A program made the position numbers and the translations under genes. Below the pieces are notes generated by a model that was given only the letters and a program-made list of their open reading frames with translations, was not told the DNA's origin and did no database searches. A DNA stretch of 64,000 bases from Lentzea guizhouensis (GTDB taxonomy: Bacteria; Actinomycetota; Actinomycetes; Mycobacteriales; Pseudonocardiaceae), in NCBI RefSeq assembly GCF_001701025.1, contig NZ_CP016793.1, positions 4,588,001 to 4,652,000 on the forward strand, written 5' to 3'. Below are positions 8,569 to 16,504 of this stretch, piece by piece. Position 1 is the first letter of the stretch. The number at the start of each line of letters is the position of its first letter.

Positions 8569-9879
8569 TCAGTGCCGCCAGCGCGTCACGTTCGCGATCC
8601 CCTGCGGGCTCGCGTCCTTGTACCGCTCCATCTCGCCCCGCCGCACGTCCGCGATCGTCCCGGCCAGCGCCTCGCCGAACGCCTCGGTCAGCACCACGTC
8701 CTCCTCGAACTCCTCGACGGCCTCCTTCAGCGAGGTCGGCAGCCGGGGCGTGCCGTCGAGCAGCGCGGGGTCGACGTTGAGGCCCTCCGGCAGGCTCGCG
8801 GCGGTCGCGATGCCGTCCAGACCGGCCGCGATCACGCCCGCGACGACCAGGTACGGGTTCGCGGTGAGGTCGAAGCACTTGACCTCGAGGTTGTCGCGGA
8901 TGAGCCGGAGTGCGGTCTCGCGGTTCTCCTCGCCCCACGCGACGAACGGCGCGGCCCACGTGTGCGGCACGAGCCTGAGGTAGCTCGCGAGAGAGGGACA
9001 GCCGATGGCGCACAACGCGCGGATGTGGCCGAGGACGCCCGCGGTGAACTGCTTGGCCTCGTCGGTGAAGCCGTCGAAGAGGTTCGTGCCGTCGCGCCAG
9101 ATGCTGAGGTGGAGGTGGCCGCCGTTGCCGACGCCGCCGTTGATGACCTTCGGCGAGAACGACGGGCGCATTCCGTGGCGGATCGTGACGGCGCGGACGG
9201 TCTCCTTGACGAGCACGGCGGTGTCCGCTGCCCCGACCGGGTCTTCCGGCGCGGTGGAGATCTCGAACTGGCCGGCGGCGTACTCGGGGTGGAACTGGAG
9301 GACCTCGACGTCCTGCTGGTCGAGGGCGTTGAGCAGGTCGACGCAGTAGTCGGACAGCTCGACCTGGCGGGCGTGGCCGTAGGCGGAACCGGTCGTCGCC
9401 GGGACCCAGTCGTCGGTGCCCGCCTTGCCCACGCACCACTCGATCTCGAAACCGGCCTTCGCGGTGAGGCCGTGCGCGGCGAGTTGTTGTTGTGCTTTCC
9501 GTGCCTGCAGACGCTGGTCCATCGGGTACGGGACGCCGCTTTGGTAGTGGCGGTCGACGGGCGCCCACGCCCAGCCGGGCTGGCCGGCGAGGACCGTGAG
9601 GCGGTCGAGGTCGGGGTGCAGCCGCAGGTCGCCGACCGGGCCGCCGGCGAACCGGCCCTGGATGATCCAGTCGTCGAACAGGAACACGTCGAACACCGGC
9701 GAGGCGCCGACGCCGTGTGCTGCCGCGTGCGCCAGCCTGCGCAGAGGGACGGACTTGGTGCGGGTGATGCCGCTGTTGTCCACCCAGGTGAGTGCCACGA
9801 TGCTCACGTTGCGTGCGTTGAGCCCGTCGAACAGCTCCGTCGCGCGGTCGAACCGCTGGTCCCGTTCCGCAGAGTCCAC
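8569..9879 (-). CDS. Glutamine-synthetase-family protein (FluG C-terminal/gamma-glutamyl ligase-like)
   Basis: 436-residue GS-fold ligase. The metal/ATP motifs are visible: GFEIEWCVG, FHPEYAAGQFEIS, INGGVGNGGHLHLSIW and NRETALRLIRDN. Sequence and length fit the GlnA3/GlnA4 or FluG-type branch that glutamylates amines or other small molecules, rather than assimilatory GlnA. GTG 9879 is chosen because TACGCT ends exactly seven bases upstream (leaderless pattern) and the frame upstream is unconserved. It is divergent from the amidohydrolase at 9892 with 12 bases between starts; that pairing reproduces the two domains of fungal FluG. The actual substrate is unknown. Confidence 0.88.
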   Translation of the reverse strand: MDSAERDQRFDRATELFDGLNARNVSIVALTWVDNSGITRTKSVPLRRLAHAAAHGVGASPVFDVFLFDDWIIQGRFAGGPVGDLRLHPDLDRLTVLAGQPGWAWAPVDRHYQSGVPYPMDQRLQARKAQQQLAAHGLTAKAGFEIEWCVGKAGTDDWVPATTGSAYGHARQVELSDYCVDLLNALDQQDVEVLQFHPEYAAGQFEISTAPEDPVGAADTAVLVKETVRAVTIRHGMRPSFSPKVINGGVGNGGHLHLSIWRDGTNLFDGFTDEAKQFTAGVLGHIRALCAIGCPSLASYLRLVPHTWAAPFVAWGEENRETALRLIRDNLEVKCFDLTANPYLVVAGVIAAGLDGIATAASLPEGLNVDPALLDGTPRLPTSLKEAVEEFEEDVVLTEAFGEALAGTIADVRRGEMERYKDASPQGIANVTRWRH

Positions 9880-9891
9880 GATCCTGAGCGT

Positions 9892-10986
9892 ATGGGCATT
9901 CTGCCGTTCGTCGCCGAACTCGGGCTGATAGATCACCACTGCCACGGTGTGTTGCGCGTGGACAGCACACGCGACGAGTTCGAGTCGTTGTTGTTGGAGG
10001 CTGACGGTGTCTCGCCGTTGGGTGGCACGTTCTTCGACTCGGCGGTCGGGTTCGCGGTGCGGCGGTGGTGTGCGCCGTTGCTCGACCTGCCGCGGCACGC
10101 CCGTGTGGAGGAGTACCTCGAACGGAGGAATTCGCTGCACATCACCGAGGTCTCGCGGACGTTCCTGATGGCGTCGGGGATCCACACGTTCCTGGTGGAC
10201 GGCGGGTTCCAGCCGGACCGGTTGCTGTCCGCGGAGGAGATGGCGTCGCTGGCGGGGGCGGTGTCGCACGACGTCGTGCGGCTGGAGCACCTGGCCGAGC
10301 GGGTGCGCGAGGAGGTGTCGCCGGCGGAGTTCGTGGACGCGGTGCGGGTGGCGCTGGCCGGGTCCGGTGCGGTCGCGGCGAAGTCGATCGCGGCGTATCG
10401 GACCGGACTCGGACTTCCGGCGGCGCGGCCGTCGGACGCCGAGGTGCTGCGGGCGGTGGAGGCGTGGACGGGGCGGCTGGCGGACCCGGTGGTGATCGCG
10501 TTCCTGGCGTGGGAGGCGTTGGACGCCGGGCTGCCGTTGCAGTTCCACGTCGGGTACGGCGACTCGGACGCGGATCTGTCGTTGGGTGACCCGTTGTTGT
10601 TGACGCCCTTTCTGCGCGCGACGGCATCGCTTGGGGTACCCGTGTTGTTGTTGCACAACTACCCGTTCCACCGGCATGCGGGATATCTCGCGCAGGTGTT
10701 CCCGCACGTGTTCTGCGATCTCGGGCTGGCGACGCACGGGCTGGGGCATCAGGCGCCGCGGGTGCTCGCGGAGGCGTTGGAGATCGTGCCGTACGGGAAG
10801 TTCCTGTTCTCGACGGACGCGTTCGGACTGCCGGAGTTGTACTACCTCGGTGCGTTGCTGTTCAGGCGCGCGTTGTCCGACTTCTTGGCTGATGGGTTGC
10901 GTAGGGACGCGTTCCTGGAGGAGGACGCTCACCGGATCGCGCGACTCATCGCATCGGAGAACGCTGCCCGTGTGTGCCGGCTGTAG
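9892..10986 (+). CDS. Amidohydrolase-2-like protein (FluG N-terminal domain type)
   Basis: 364-residue TIM-barrel metal-dependent hydrolase. It opens with an HxH metal site at residues 16-18 (LIDHHCHG) and later shows LQFHVGYGDSD, VLLLHNYPFHRHAGYLAQ and a C-terminal FSTDAFGLPELYYLGA with the conserved Asp. The layout matches the amidohydrolase half of FluG. The HxH motif at the extreme N-terminus forces the start to ATG 9892, which lacks an SD sequence. It is divergent from the GS-like gene; the -10-like element of that gene overlaps this ATG, so the two promoters should interfere. The role is probably a small-molecule hydrolysis paired with glutamylation. Confidence 0.85.
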   Translation: MGILPFVAELGLIDHHCHGVLRVDSTRDEFESLLLEADGVSPLGGTFFDSAVGFAVRRWCAPLLDLPRHARVEEYLERRNSLHITEVSRTFLMASGIHTFLVDGGFQPDRLLSAEEMASLAGAVSHDVVRLEHLAERVREEVSPAEFVDAVRVALAGSGAVAAKSIAAYRTGLGLPAARPSDAEVLRAVEAWTGRLADPVVIAFLAWEALDAGLPLQFHVGYGDSDADLSLGDPLLLTPFLRATASLGVPVLLLHNYPFHRHAGYLAQVFPHVFCDLGLATHGLGHQAPRVLAEALEIVPYGKFLFSTDAFGLPELYYLGALLFRRALSDFLADGLRRDAFLEEDAHRIARLIASENAARVCRL

Positions 10987-10991
10987 GATGT

Positions 10992-11007
10992 TCGAACAGG
11001 GGTTCGA
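10992..11007 (+). promoter_or_regulatory. LexA (SOS) box upstream of dinB
   Basis: TCGAAC-AGGG-GTTCGA is a perfect match to the actinobacterial LexA operator TCGAAC-N4-GTTCGA. It ends 12 bases before the dinB ATG and starts five bases after the preceding stop codon, so LexA would repress dinB directly. Confidence 0.85.
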
Positions 11008-11019
11008 GGGGAGTTCTTG

Positions 11020-12294
11020 ATGGGTCGCAGTGCGAACCTGCCACGCGGCCTGCGCGAACGCTTCCGCGCGCGTGACGGCGTCTGGCCTGATGACACAGGT
11101 TGCCGGATGCTGCACGTGGACATGGACGCCTTCTACGCGTCGGTGGAGATCCGGGAACGCCCTGAGCTCGCTTCCCAGCCTGTTGTCGTCGGTGGTGTCA
11201 GTGGACGCGGTGTCGTGTCTTCGGCCAACTACATCGCCCGCGAGCTCGGTGTGCGCTCGGCGATGCCCACCGCACACGCGCGTCGTCTGGCACCACACGC
11301 GGTGTACCTGCCGCCGCAGTTCCACCTGTACGAAGAGGTGTCGCGTGGCGTTATGGCGATCTTCCGCGACATCACGCCGTTGGTGGAGCCGCTGTCGTTG
11401 GACGAGGCGTTCCTCGACGTCGGCGGGGCGCTGCGCCGGCTCGGTCTGACGCCGGGCGGGATCGGTGAGCTGATCAGGTCGCGGGTGTTCGAGGCGCACG
11501 GCGTGACGTGTTCTGTCGGGGTGGCGCCGACGAAGTTCCTCGCGAAGCTCTCGTCGGGCATGTGCAAGCCGGACGGGATGATGGTCATCCCGGCCGGCTC
11601 GACGCTGGAGTTCCTGCACCCGTTGCCGGTCGGCGCGTTGTGGGGCGTGGGGGAGAAGACCGCCGCGCGCCTGGCGCAGCTGGGCCTGGAGACCGTCGGC
11701 GACGTCGCCGCGATGCCGCTCGCCACGTTGCGCCGCAAGATCGGGGTGGCGCTGGCGGAGCACTTGTTCGCGTTGGCGCGCGGTGTGGACGAACGCGCCG
11801 TGGTGCCGGTGTCGCGGGAGAAGTCGATCGGTGCCGAGGAGACCTTCGAGGTCGACCACCTCGACCGCGCCGTGTTGCGCCGCGAGCTGCTGCGCCTGTC
11901 CGAACGCACGGCGAGCTCGTTGCGCGCCAAGGGTCTGCACGGCCGGACGGTGTCCATCAAGGTCAGGTTCGCCGACTTCACGACGATCACCCGCTCGCGC
12001 ACTCTGTCCGTCGCGACGGACGTGACGCAGGAGATCTACCGCACCGCCGTCGACCTGCTCGACACGCAGGTGCCGCACGGCGCGGTCCGCCTCATAGGTG
12101 TCCGGATCGAGGGACTTGACAACTCCGACTCCGCTCACCAACTGATCTTCGACGCTCCCGAGAACGGCTGGCGCGAAGCCGATCAAGCCGCCGACCAGGC
12201 CCGTTCCCGCTTCGGCAAGCTCGCCGTCCGCCCGGCCTCACTGCTCGGCAAGGATCCACAGAGGACTGCCGAGTTCGAACCCAAGCCCGACTGA
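11020..12294 (+). CDS. dinB: DNA polymerase IV (Y-family)
   Basis: 424-residue translesion DNA polymerase. Catalytic acidic residues are Asp34 (LHVDMDAFYASVE) and Asp128/Glu129 (SLDEAFLD). A helix-hairpin-helix region (WGVGEKTAARLAQLGLETVGD) and the little-finger domain (SIKVRFADFTTITRSRT) follow. ATG 11020 is preferred over the adjacent TTG 11017; GAGGGGAG lies seven to fourteen bases upstream. A perfect SOS box lies directly upstream, so induction by DNA damage is likely. No obvious clamp-binding pentapeptide ends the protein. Confidence 0.95.
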   Translation: MGRSANLPRGLRERFRARDGVWPDDTGCRMLHVDMDAFYASVEIRERPELASQPVVVGGVSGRGVVSSANYIARELGVRSAMPTAHARRLAPHAVYLPPQFHLYEEVSRGVMAIFRDITPLVEPLSLDEAFLDVGGALRRLGLTPGGIGELIRSRVFEAHGVTCSVGVAPTKFLAKLSSGMCKPDGMMVIPAGSTLEFLHPLPVGALWGVGEKTAARLAQLGLETVGDVAAMPLATLRRKIGVALAEHLFALARGVDERAVVPVSREKSIGAEETFEVDHLDRAVLRRELLRLSERTASSLRAKGLHGRTVSIKVRFADFTTITRSRTLSVATDVTQEIYRTAVDLLDTQVPHGAVRLIGVRIEGLDNSDSAHQLIFDAPENGWREADQAADQARSRFGKLAVRPASLLGKDPQRTAEFEPKPD

Positions 12295-12380
12295 TCGCGA
12301 CCTGTCCACAACCCGCGAGTAATCCACAGCTTCCCGGCACCCCGGTCACCAGGGCCCTCCCCCGAGGCAACCTTGACCCC

Positions 12381-13727
12381 ATGCGCCACCCCATCGACCT
12401 GGAAGCCCTGCACATCCTGTTCCGCCACCGCATCGCCCCGGTGGCGGCCCTGATCCACATCGGACTGACCGGTCCGGTCATCGACCAGCGCTGCCGCCAC
12501 GGCACTCCCTGGCAGCGCCTCCTGCCCGGCATCCTCCTGCTCAGCGCGGGGAAACCCACCCGCGAGCAGTGGCTCCAGGCCGCCCTCCTCTACGTCGGCG
12601 ACCAGGGCATGGTCACCGGCTTCGACGCCCTGTACCTGCACGGCCTCAAGTCGACCCCGGTCCCGCCCGCCGTCCACCTGCTGACCCCACGCCACTCCCG
12701 CGCCGTCAGCTACGGCCCACTGGCCCTCATGCGCACCGACCACGTCCCCAAACCGGTCCTGCGCCGCGGCTTCCACACCGCCCCACTGGCCCGCGCCACC
12801 ATCGACGCCGTCCGCTGCACCAAGTCCATCCCCGACACCCGCGCCATCCTCGAAGAGGCCGCCCACCTCGTAGGCGTCCACGCCCTGCGCACCGAACTGG
12901 CCTTCGCCCCGCGCAAGGGCACCGCCCTGGCCCGCAAACTCCTCGGCGACTCCCCAACCCGCCAACTGGAACACGCCGTCATGACCCGCCCCTCCACCTC
13001 ACCCACCTCCCACCCCACCCTCGCTCTCACCCTCACCGCCCGGCCCTTCCACCTCTGCCGGCCCCACCGGCCCTCACCGCTCCCGCGCTACCCCGCTCCT
13101 CGACCTCCCGCGCCTCGACCTCCCGCGCCTCGACCTCCCGCGCCTCGACGGCTCCACGCCGCTTCCCCTGCCCCACGCCACAACCAACCCCACACCCAAC
13201 TCCTTGACCACTCCTGCACGACCCACCGCCCGCAGGCGCACCCCGCCCCACCTGCCGACTGCTCACCCAGCCGCCAGCCCTCACCTCAGCCCGCCACGCA
13301 GTCGCTCGCTGAGCCGCTCGCCCTCACCGTGCCGCGCGCTCACTCCACGCCCACCGAGCCCACCGACTCGCGAAAGGAGCCCGCACATCTCCTCCGAGCC
13401 GCCGCCGTCGTGCCGCCCACGCGTCCGGCACCAAGGCCGGCGAGCCGCACCCACCCCCGCGCGCTACCTCAGCCAGCCAGTCAGGGCAGGCCCTGCCGAG
13501 AGGCCGGCAACGGTCAACGCCGCCTTCACCGGCGCAGGGCACCGCCCAACCGACACCCACGCGCACCTGGAAGGAGGCCACCACACTCCGCCGCCTCAGC
13601 ATCCGCGGTTGCCCCGCGTCCACACCGCACCGCGTGCGTCTACCGCCCCACCCGAGCCGCTCGCGAAGCCCCTTTCAGGGCCTCCCCGCGCATGCTGAGG
13701 AAGGTGATCACCGGCATCTCGAAGTAG
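12381..13727 (+). CDS. AbiEi-antitoxin-like protein with degenerate C-rich tail
   Basis: The first ~195 codons look like a genuine protein: an N-terminal helix-turn-helix-like segment (HRIAPVAALIHIGLTG ... CRHGTPWQRLLPGILLL) and a region (TREQWLQAALLYVGDQG, FDALYLHGL) reminiscent of AbiEi-type antitoxin or DUF559-associated proteins of actinomycetes. After about 12985 the frame stays open only through composition: it becomes Pro/Arg/Thr-rich, includes a 15-base tandem repeat, and runs 88 bases into the 3' end of the gene on the other strand. I read this as a truncated gene whose original C-terminal domain is lost. No toxin partner is adjacent. Function uncertain. Confidence 0.5.
   Translation: MRHPIDLEALHILFRHRIAPVAALIHIGLTGPVIDQRCRHGTPWQRLLPGILLLSAGKPTREQWLQAALLYVGDQGMVTGFDALYLHGLKSTPVPPAVHLLTPRHSRAVSYGPLALMRTDHVPKPVLRRGFHTAPLARATIDAVRCTKSIPDTRAILEEAAHLVGVHALRTELAFAPRKGTALARKLLGDSPTRQLEHAVMTRPSTSPTSHPTLALTLTARPFHLCRPHRPSPLPRYPAPRPPAPRPPAPRPPAPRRLHAASPAPRHNQPHTQLLDHSCTTHRPQAHPAPPADCSPSRQPSPQPATQSLAEPLALTVPRAHSTPTEPTDSRKEPAHLLRAAAVVPPTRPAPRPASRTHPRALPQPASQGRPCREAGNGQRRLHRRRAPPNRHPRAPGRRPPHSAASASAVAPRPHRTACVYRPTRAAREAPFRASPRMLRKVITGISK
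12986..13639 (+). other. C-rich low-complexity stretch, no recognisable gene
   Basis: About 650 bases strongly biased to C on the plus strand, with short Pro/Arg-rich frames in several registers on both strands. Nothing in any frame resembles a known domain. It is the run-on part of the AbiEi-like frame and probably decayed sequence. Confidence 0.5.
13098..13149 (+). repeat. 15-base tandem repeat, 3.5 copies
   Basis: CCTCGACCTCCCGCG repeated at 13098, 13113 and 13128 with a partial fourth copy from 13143. The unit is a multiple of three, so it adds a PAPRP-type peptide repeat in the overlapping plus-strand frame and an acidic/Arg repeat on the other strand. Confidence 0.9.
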
Positions 13728-14731
13728 TTCCACGGCGCCGCATCCGCCTGCACCCCCAAAGCCCGGAACTGTGCCACAGCCTCGTCGAACCGCCGCAACC
13801 GCAACAAAGCGAGGATCGCGTACCCCCGGTCGTCCCGCACCGCGACCGTGTCCGCACCCTCGTCCGCCAACCGGTTCAGCAGAACTTCAAGCGCGCCAAC
13901 CACTTCCGGCGTGCGCCACAGAGAGGAGTCCGTGCTTTCCGCCTCCTGCGCCGCCAGCAGGGGCAACCCGGCGAACCGAACGGAGGTGTCCGCGGCTTCC
14001 AGGGCGAAGCCGAGCGCCATCTCGTTGGAACCACGCCACTTCGCGCACCAGTACTGGAGGGCCTGCAGGTGTCCGTTGTGGTGCAACGGGTCTCGCGCGA
14101 CCAGTTCGGACCACAGCGCGCGGAACGAGTCGTGGTCGAGGCCCAGGCCGCGGGCGAGGGTGACGAGGGTGTTCCACGGGGTCGGGTCGTCGGGGAGGAC
14201 GGCTGCCGCGGCGCGGGCGGCGTCGCGGGCCTCGGTGAGGATGCGGTGGAAGCCCTCGAACTGGGTGCGGGTGGTGTCGGAGGCGCTGGCGCTGCCGCGG
14301 ATGTCCCAGGCCAGGGAGACGAGGGACATGGCGTGGACGACTGACCAGTGGGGGTCGCCGGGGCGGGCGGTCTGCCAGGCGTTGAGCCAGGTGTCGTCCT
14401 TGGCGGCGAGGTCGGCGAGGGTCCAGACGACGCGTTGGCGGCGGTCCCAGGAGCCGTAGGTGGAGGCGGCGAGGTCGGCGGCGTTGTGCCAGTGGCCGGC
14501 GAGGACGTCGGCCTTCACGGCCTCCAGGGCGGGGTCTTCCACGGGCGCGACGCTGGTGATCTCGGCGGAGGGTGGCAGGCCGAAGCGTTCCGGGTGGGTC
14601 CGGGGCAGGAGGAAGGCGGCGACGACTTCGGTCGGGAGCTCGTCGACCGTCGTGCCGCGGCGTTTGGCCTCGCGCATCAGGCGGAAGACGGTGAGGGCTT
14701 CCTTGGGCTTGAACAACAGCGAGAAGACCAC
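13640..14731 (-). CDS. Conserved hypothetical protein (helical repeat-like)
   Basis: 363 residues beginning GTG (VVFSLLFKPKEALTVFRLM). It is entirely helical in character, with Ala- and Trp-rich segments spaced like tetratricopeptide or similar alpha-solenoid repeats (WLNAWQTARPGDPHWSVVHAMSLV, WNTLVTLARGLGLD, HNGHLQALQYWCAKW, AILALLRLRRFDEAVAQF). No signal peptide or catalytic motif is apparent. It starts 17 bases after the stop of the M48 homologue on the same strand, so the two are probably one operon. Its 3' end overlaps the degenerate tail of the convergent AbiEi-like frame. Function unknown. Confidence 0.8.
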   Translation of the reverse strand: MVFSLLFKPKEALTVFRLMREAKRRGTTVDELPTEVVAAFLLPRTHPERFGLPPSAEITSVAPVEDPALEAVKADVLAGHWHNAADLAASTYGSWDRRQRVVWTLADLAAKDDTWLNAWQTARPGDPHWSVVHAMSLVSLAWDIRGSASASDTTRTQFEGFHRILTEARDAARAAAAVLPDDPTPWNTLVTLARGLGLDHDSFRALWSELVARDPLHHNGHLQALQYWCAKWRGSNEMALGFALEAADTSVRFAGLPLLAAQEAESTDSSLWRTPEVVGALEVLLNRLADEGADTVAVRDDRGYAILALLRLRRFDEAVAQFRALGVQADAAPWNYFEMPVITFLSMRGEALKGASRAARVGR

Positions 14732-14748
14732 GGTGGTGCGTGCTCCCG

Positions 14749-16263
14749 TCAGCGGGTGGGGCGGTAGCCGGGGGCGACGCCGGCCATGGCCAGGGCGTTG
14801 CGCAGGCCACGGGTGTTGCCGTGGTCGGCGACGGCCTCGTCGAGGTGGTCGGCGATGTCGAGGTCGTCGGCAGAGGTGACGAACGTGGTGCGGCCGAGCC
14901 AGTCGAGCTCCCAGTGGGCGAGGCCGGCGTCGGAGAACGCGAGGGCCACCAGTGCGGCGAGCTCGGCGAGGACCTCGCCGCGGGCCATCTCGCGGCGGGC
15001 GCGAGGGCCGGCGGTGCGGTTGCCGGGGACCGAGGAGGCGGGGCCGAGGTCGCCGAGCCGGCCGGCGTCCAGGGCGTCGAGGACGGTCGTGAGCGACGGG
15101 GGCTTGGCCATGAGCTGGGCGGCGGCGTTCAGGAGGCGTTCGGTGCCGTGGACGACGCGGGAGCGGGCGCCGATGTGGTTGAGGGTGGCCCAGTCGACGC
15201 GTTCCTTCTCGGCCGCCTCGGGGGCGAGGGTGTCGAGGACGGCCGCGTCGAGCAGCGGGGTGGGGTCGTCGAGCAGGTCCAGGGCCGGGCGGTCGCCCCA
15301 GGACTCGGGTTCGGCGTCCAGGGCGTCGGCCGCGGCGATGCGGTCGGTCAACGGGGCGTGGGTGTCGTAGGGGCCGCGGTCCGGCTCGGACGGGGCGCTG
15401 CGGACCGCCTCCAGCTCCTCCTGCAGGTCGGGGGAGGTGCGCAGGCGGAAGAAGCCGTCGAAGATCGTGGCGGGCAGGTACCCGGCCTCCCACGCCGCGG
15501 TGAGGTGGCGGTGGGTGAAGAGGTCCCAGGCGGCGTCGATCACCGGGAGCTCGCGCAGGGCGCTCGACGCGGCGGAGGAGCCGGCGAGGTGTGCCGCGCG
15601 GGTGTCGGCGGCGAGCTCCTGGCGGCGGCTGACCGGGCGGGAGACGAGGAGGAACAGCTTGGCGTAGGCGCGGAACAGCTGCACGACCTGGCGCTGCAGC
15701 CAGCGGTCGGTGTCCAGGAGGGAACCGGCGCGCAGCACGGCTTCCCGGCCGGACACGACGACGGCCGCGAGGCGCGACTCCGTGTGCGAGTAGCGGCCGA
15801 GCTCGTGTGCGAGCACGGCGATGAGCTGCTTCTCGGTGAGCGAGGTGAGCAGGGGAGCGCCGACGAACATCCGGCGGCGCAGCACGCGCAGGCCGAGGAA
15901 GCGGGTGTCCTCGGCGATGCCGGCGTGCACGGTGCCGGTGATGCGGAGCTCGTCGGGTGCGCGCGTGCCGACGTCGGCGGCCAGGCGGTGGACGAGGTTC
16001 CACAGGGCCGGCTGTTCGGCGGCGGTCACGGGGACGCCGGGCAGCTCGCCGGACCGGGAACCGCGGCGCTCCAGCGTGATCACGGCCCTCGCGAGCACGT
16101 AGACGGCGGGCAGCACCAGGAACGCGAGCTTCACCCCGGTGGCCGGGCGCTCGACCAGGGCGTGCATCTCGAACGCGAGCAGCCCGCCGGCCAGGCCCGC
16201 CACGAGCAGGTGGCAGCCGGCGAGCAGCGCCGCCGCGGTGGCAGCGCGCAACGAAACAAGCAT
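14749..16263 (-). CDS. M48-family metallopeptidase homologue with altered HEXXH motif
   Basis: 504-residue membrane protein. Two N-terminal transmembrane segments (ALLAGCHLLVAGLAGGLLAF; VKLAFLVLPAVYVLA) precede a domain resembling M48 (Ste24/HtpX) peptidases. The zinc motif is HELGRYSH: His153 and Glu154 are present but the second histidine of HEXXH is Arg157 (codon CGC), with another His at 160. The third-ligand region RRQELAADTRAA is kept. It may be an inactive homologue or coordinate metal differently. The ATG start faces the subtilase across 240 bases. The downstream gene on the same strand is the helical hypothetical protein. Confidence 0.8.
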   Translation of the reverse strand: MLVSLRAATAAALLAGCHLLVAGLAGGLLAFEMHALVERPATGVKLAFLVLPAVYVLARAVITLERRGSRSGELPGVPVTAAEQPALWNLVHRLAADVGTRAPDELRITGTVHAGIAEDTRFLGLRVLRRRMFVGAPLLTSLTEKQLIAVLAHELGRYSHTESRLAAVVVSGREAVLRAGSLLDTDRWLQRQVVQLFRAYAKLFLLVSRPVSRRQELAADTRAAHLAGSSAASSALRELPVIDAAWDLFTHRHLTAAWEAGYLPATIFDGFFRLRTSPDLQEELEAVRSAPSEPDRGPYDTHAPLTDRIAAADALDAEPESWGDRPALDLLDDPTPLLDAAVLDTLAPEAAEKERVDWATLNHIGARSRVVHGTERLLNAAAQLMAKPPSLTTVLDALDAGRLGDLGPASSVPGNRTAGPRARREMARGEVLAELAALVALAFSDAGLAHWELDWLGRTTFVTSADDLDIADHLDEAVADHGNTRGLRNALAMAGVAPGYRPTR

Positions 16264-16447
16264 GAGCAGAGCGACCTTCCCCCAGATCTGCCCGCACGAG
16301 CGGCAGAAGTGCAGTGTGCAGCAAGGAAGGCGGCGAACTCAACGCCGGATCACGCAGCGTTGTGTCAACCAGCCGTTCGGCCAGTCCGTGTACCTCTGCG
16401 GGATGACATGAGTCACCGCAGCACTGGCCTTCAGGCGGAAGTCAAGT

Positions 16448-16468
16448 GACACAGAGTGTCCCTACGGT
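16448..16468 (+). promoter_or_regulatory. Palindrome and -10-like hexamer upstream of the subtilase
   Basis: GACAC-AGA-GTGTC (16448-16460) is immediately followed by TACGGT (16463-16468), about 37 bases before the GTG start. Placement suggests an operator overlapping a promoter; no regulator is linked to it. Confidence 0.35.
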
Positions 16469-16504
16469 CACTCACGCAACCTCATCGAGCACTGGAGGTA
16501 CCCA

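Noticed and set aside
10895..10905. CGTAGGGAC word as a third copy of the sigma promoter element
   Set aside because: It lies inside the amidohydrolase coding sequence, lacks the leading A and the flanking match, and has no GGCRAA at the right distance.
8569..12186. Very long minus-strand open frame running through the amidohydrolase and dinB
   Set aside because: Only the last 436 codons (the GS-like gene) resemble a protein; the rest is Arg/His-rich antisense of genes with strong motifs on the plus strand.
13098..13149. Tandem 15-mers considered as CRISPR-like repeats
   Set aside because: Direct tandem without spacers, within low-complexity sequence; no cas genes.
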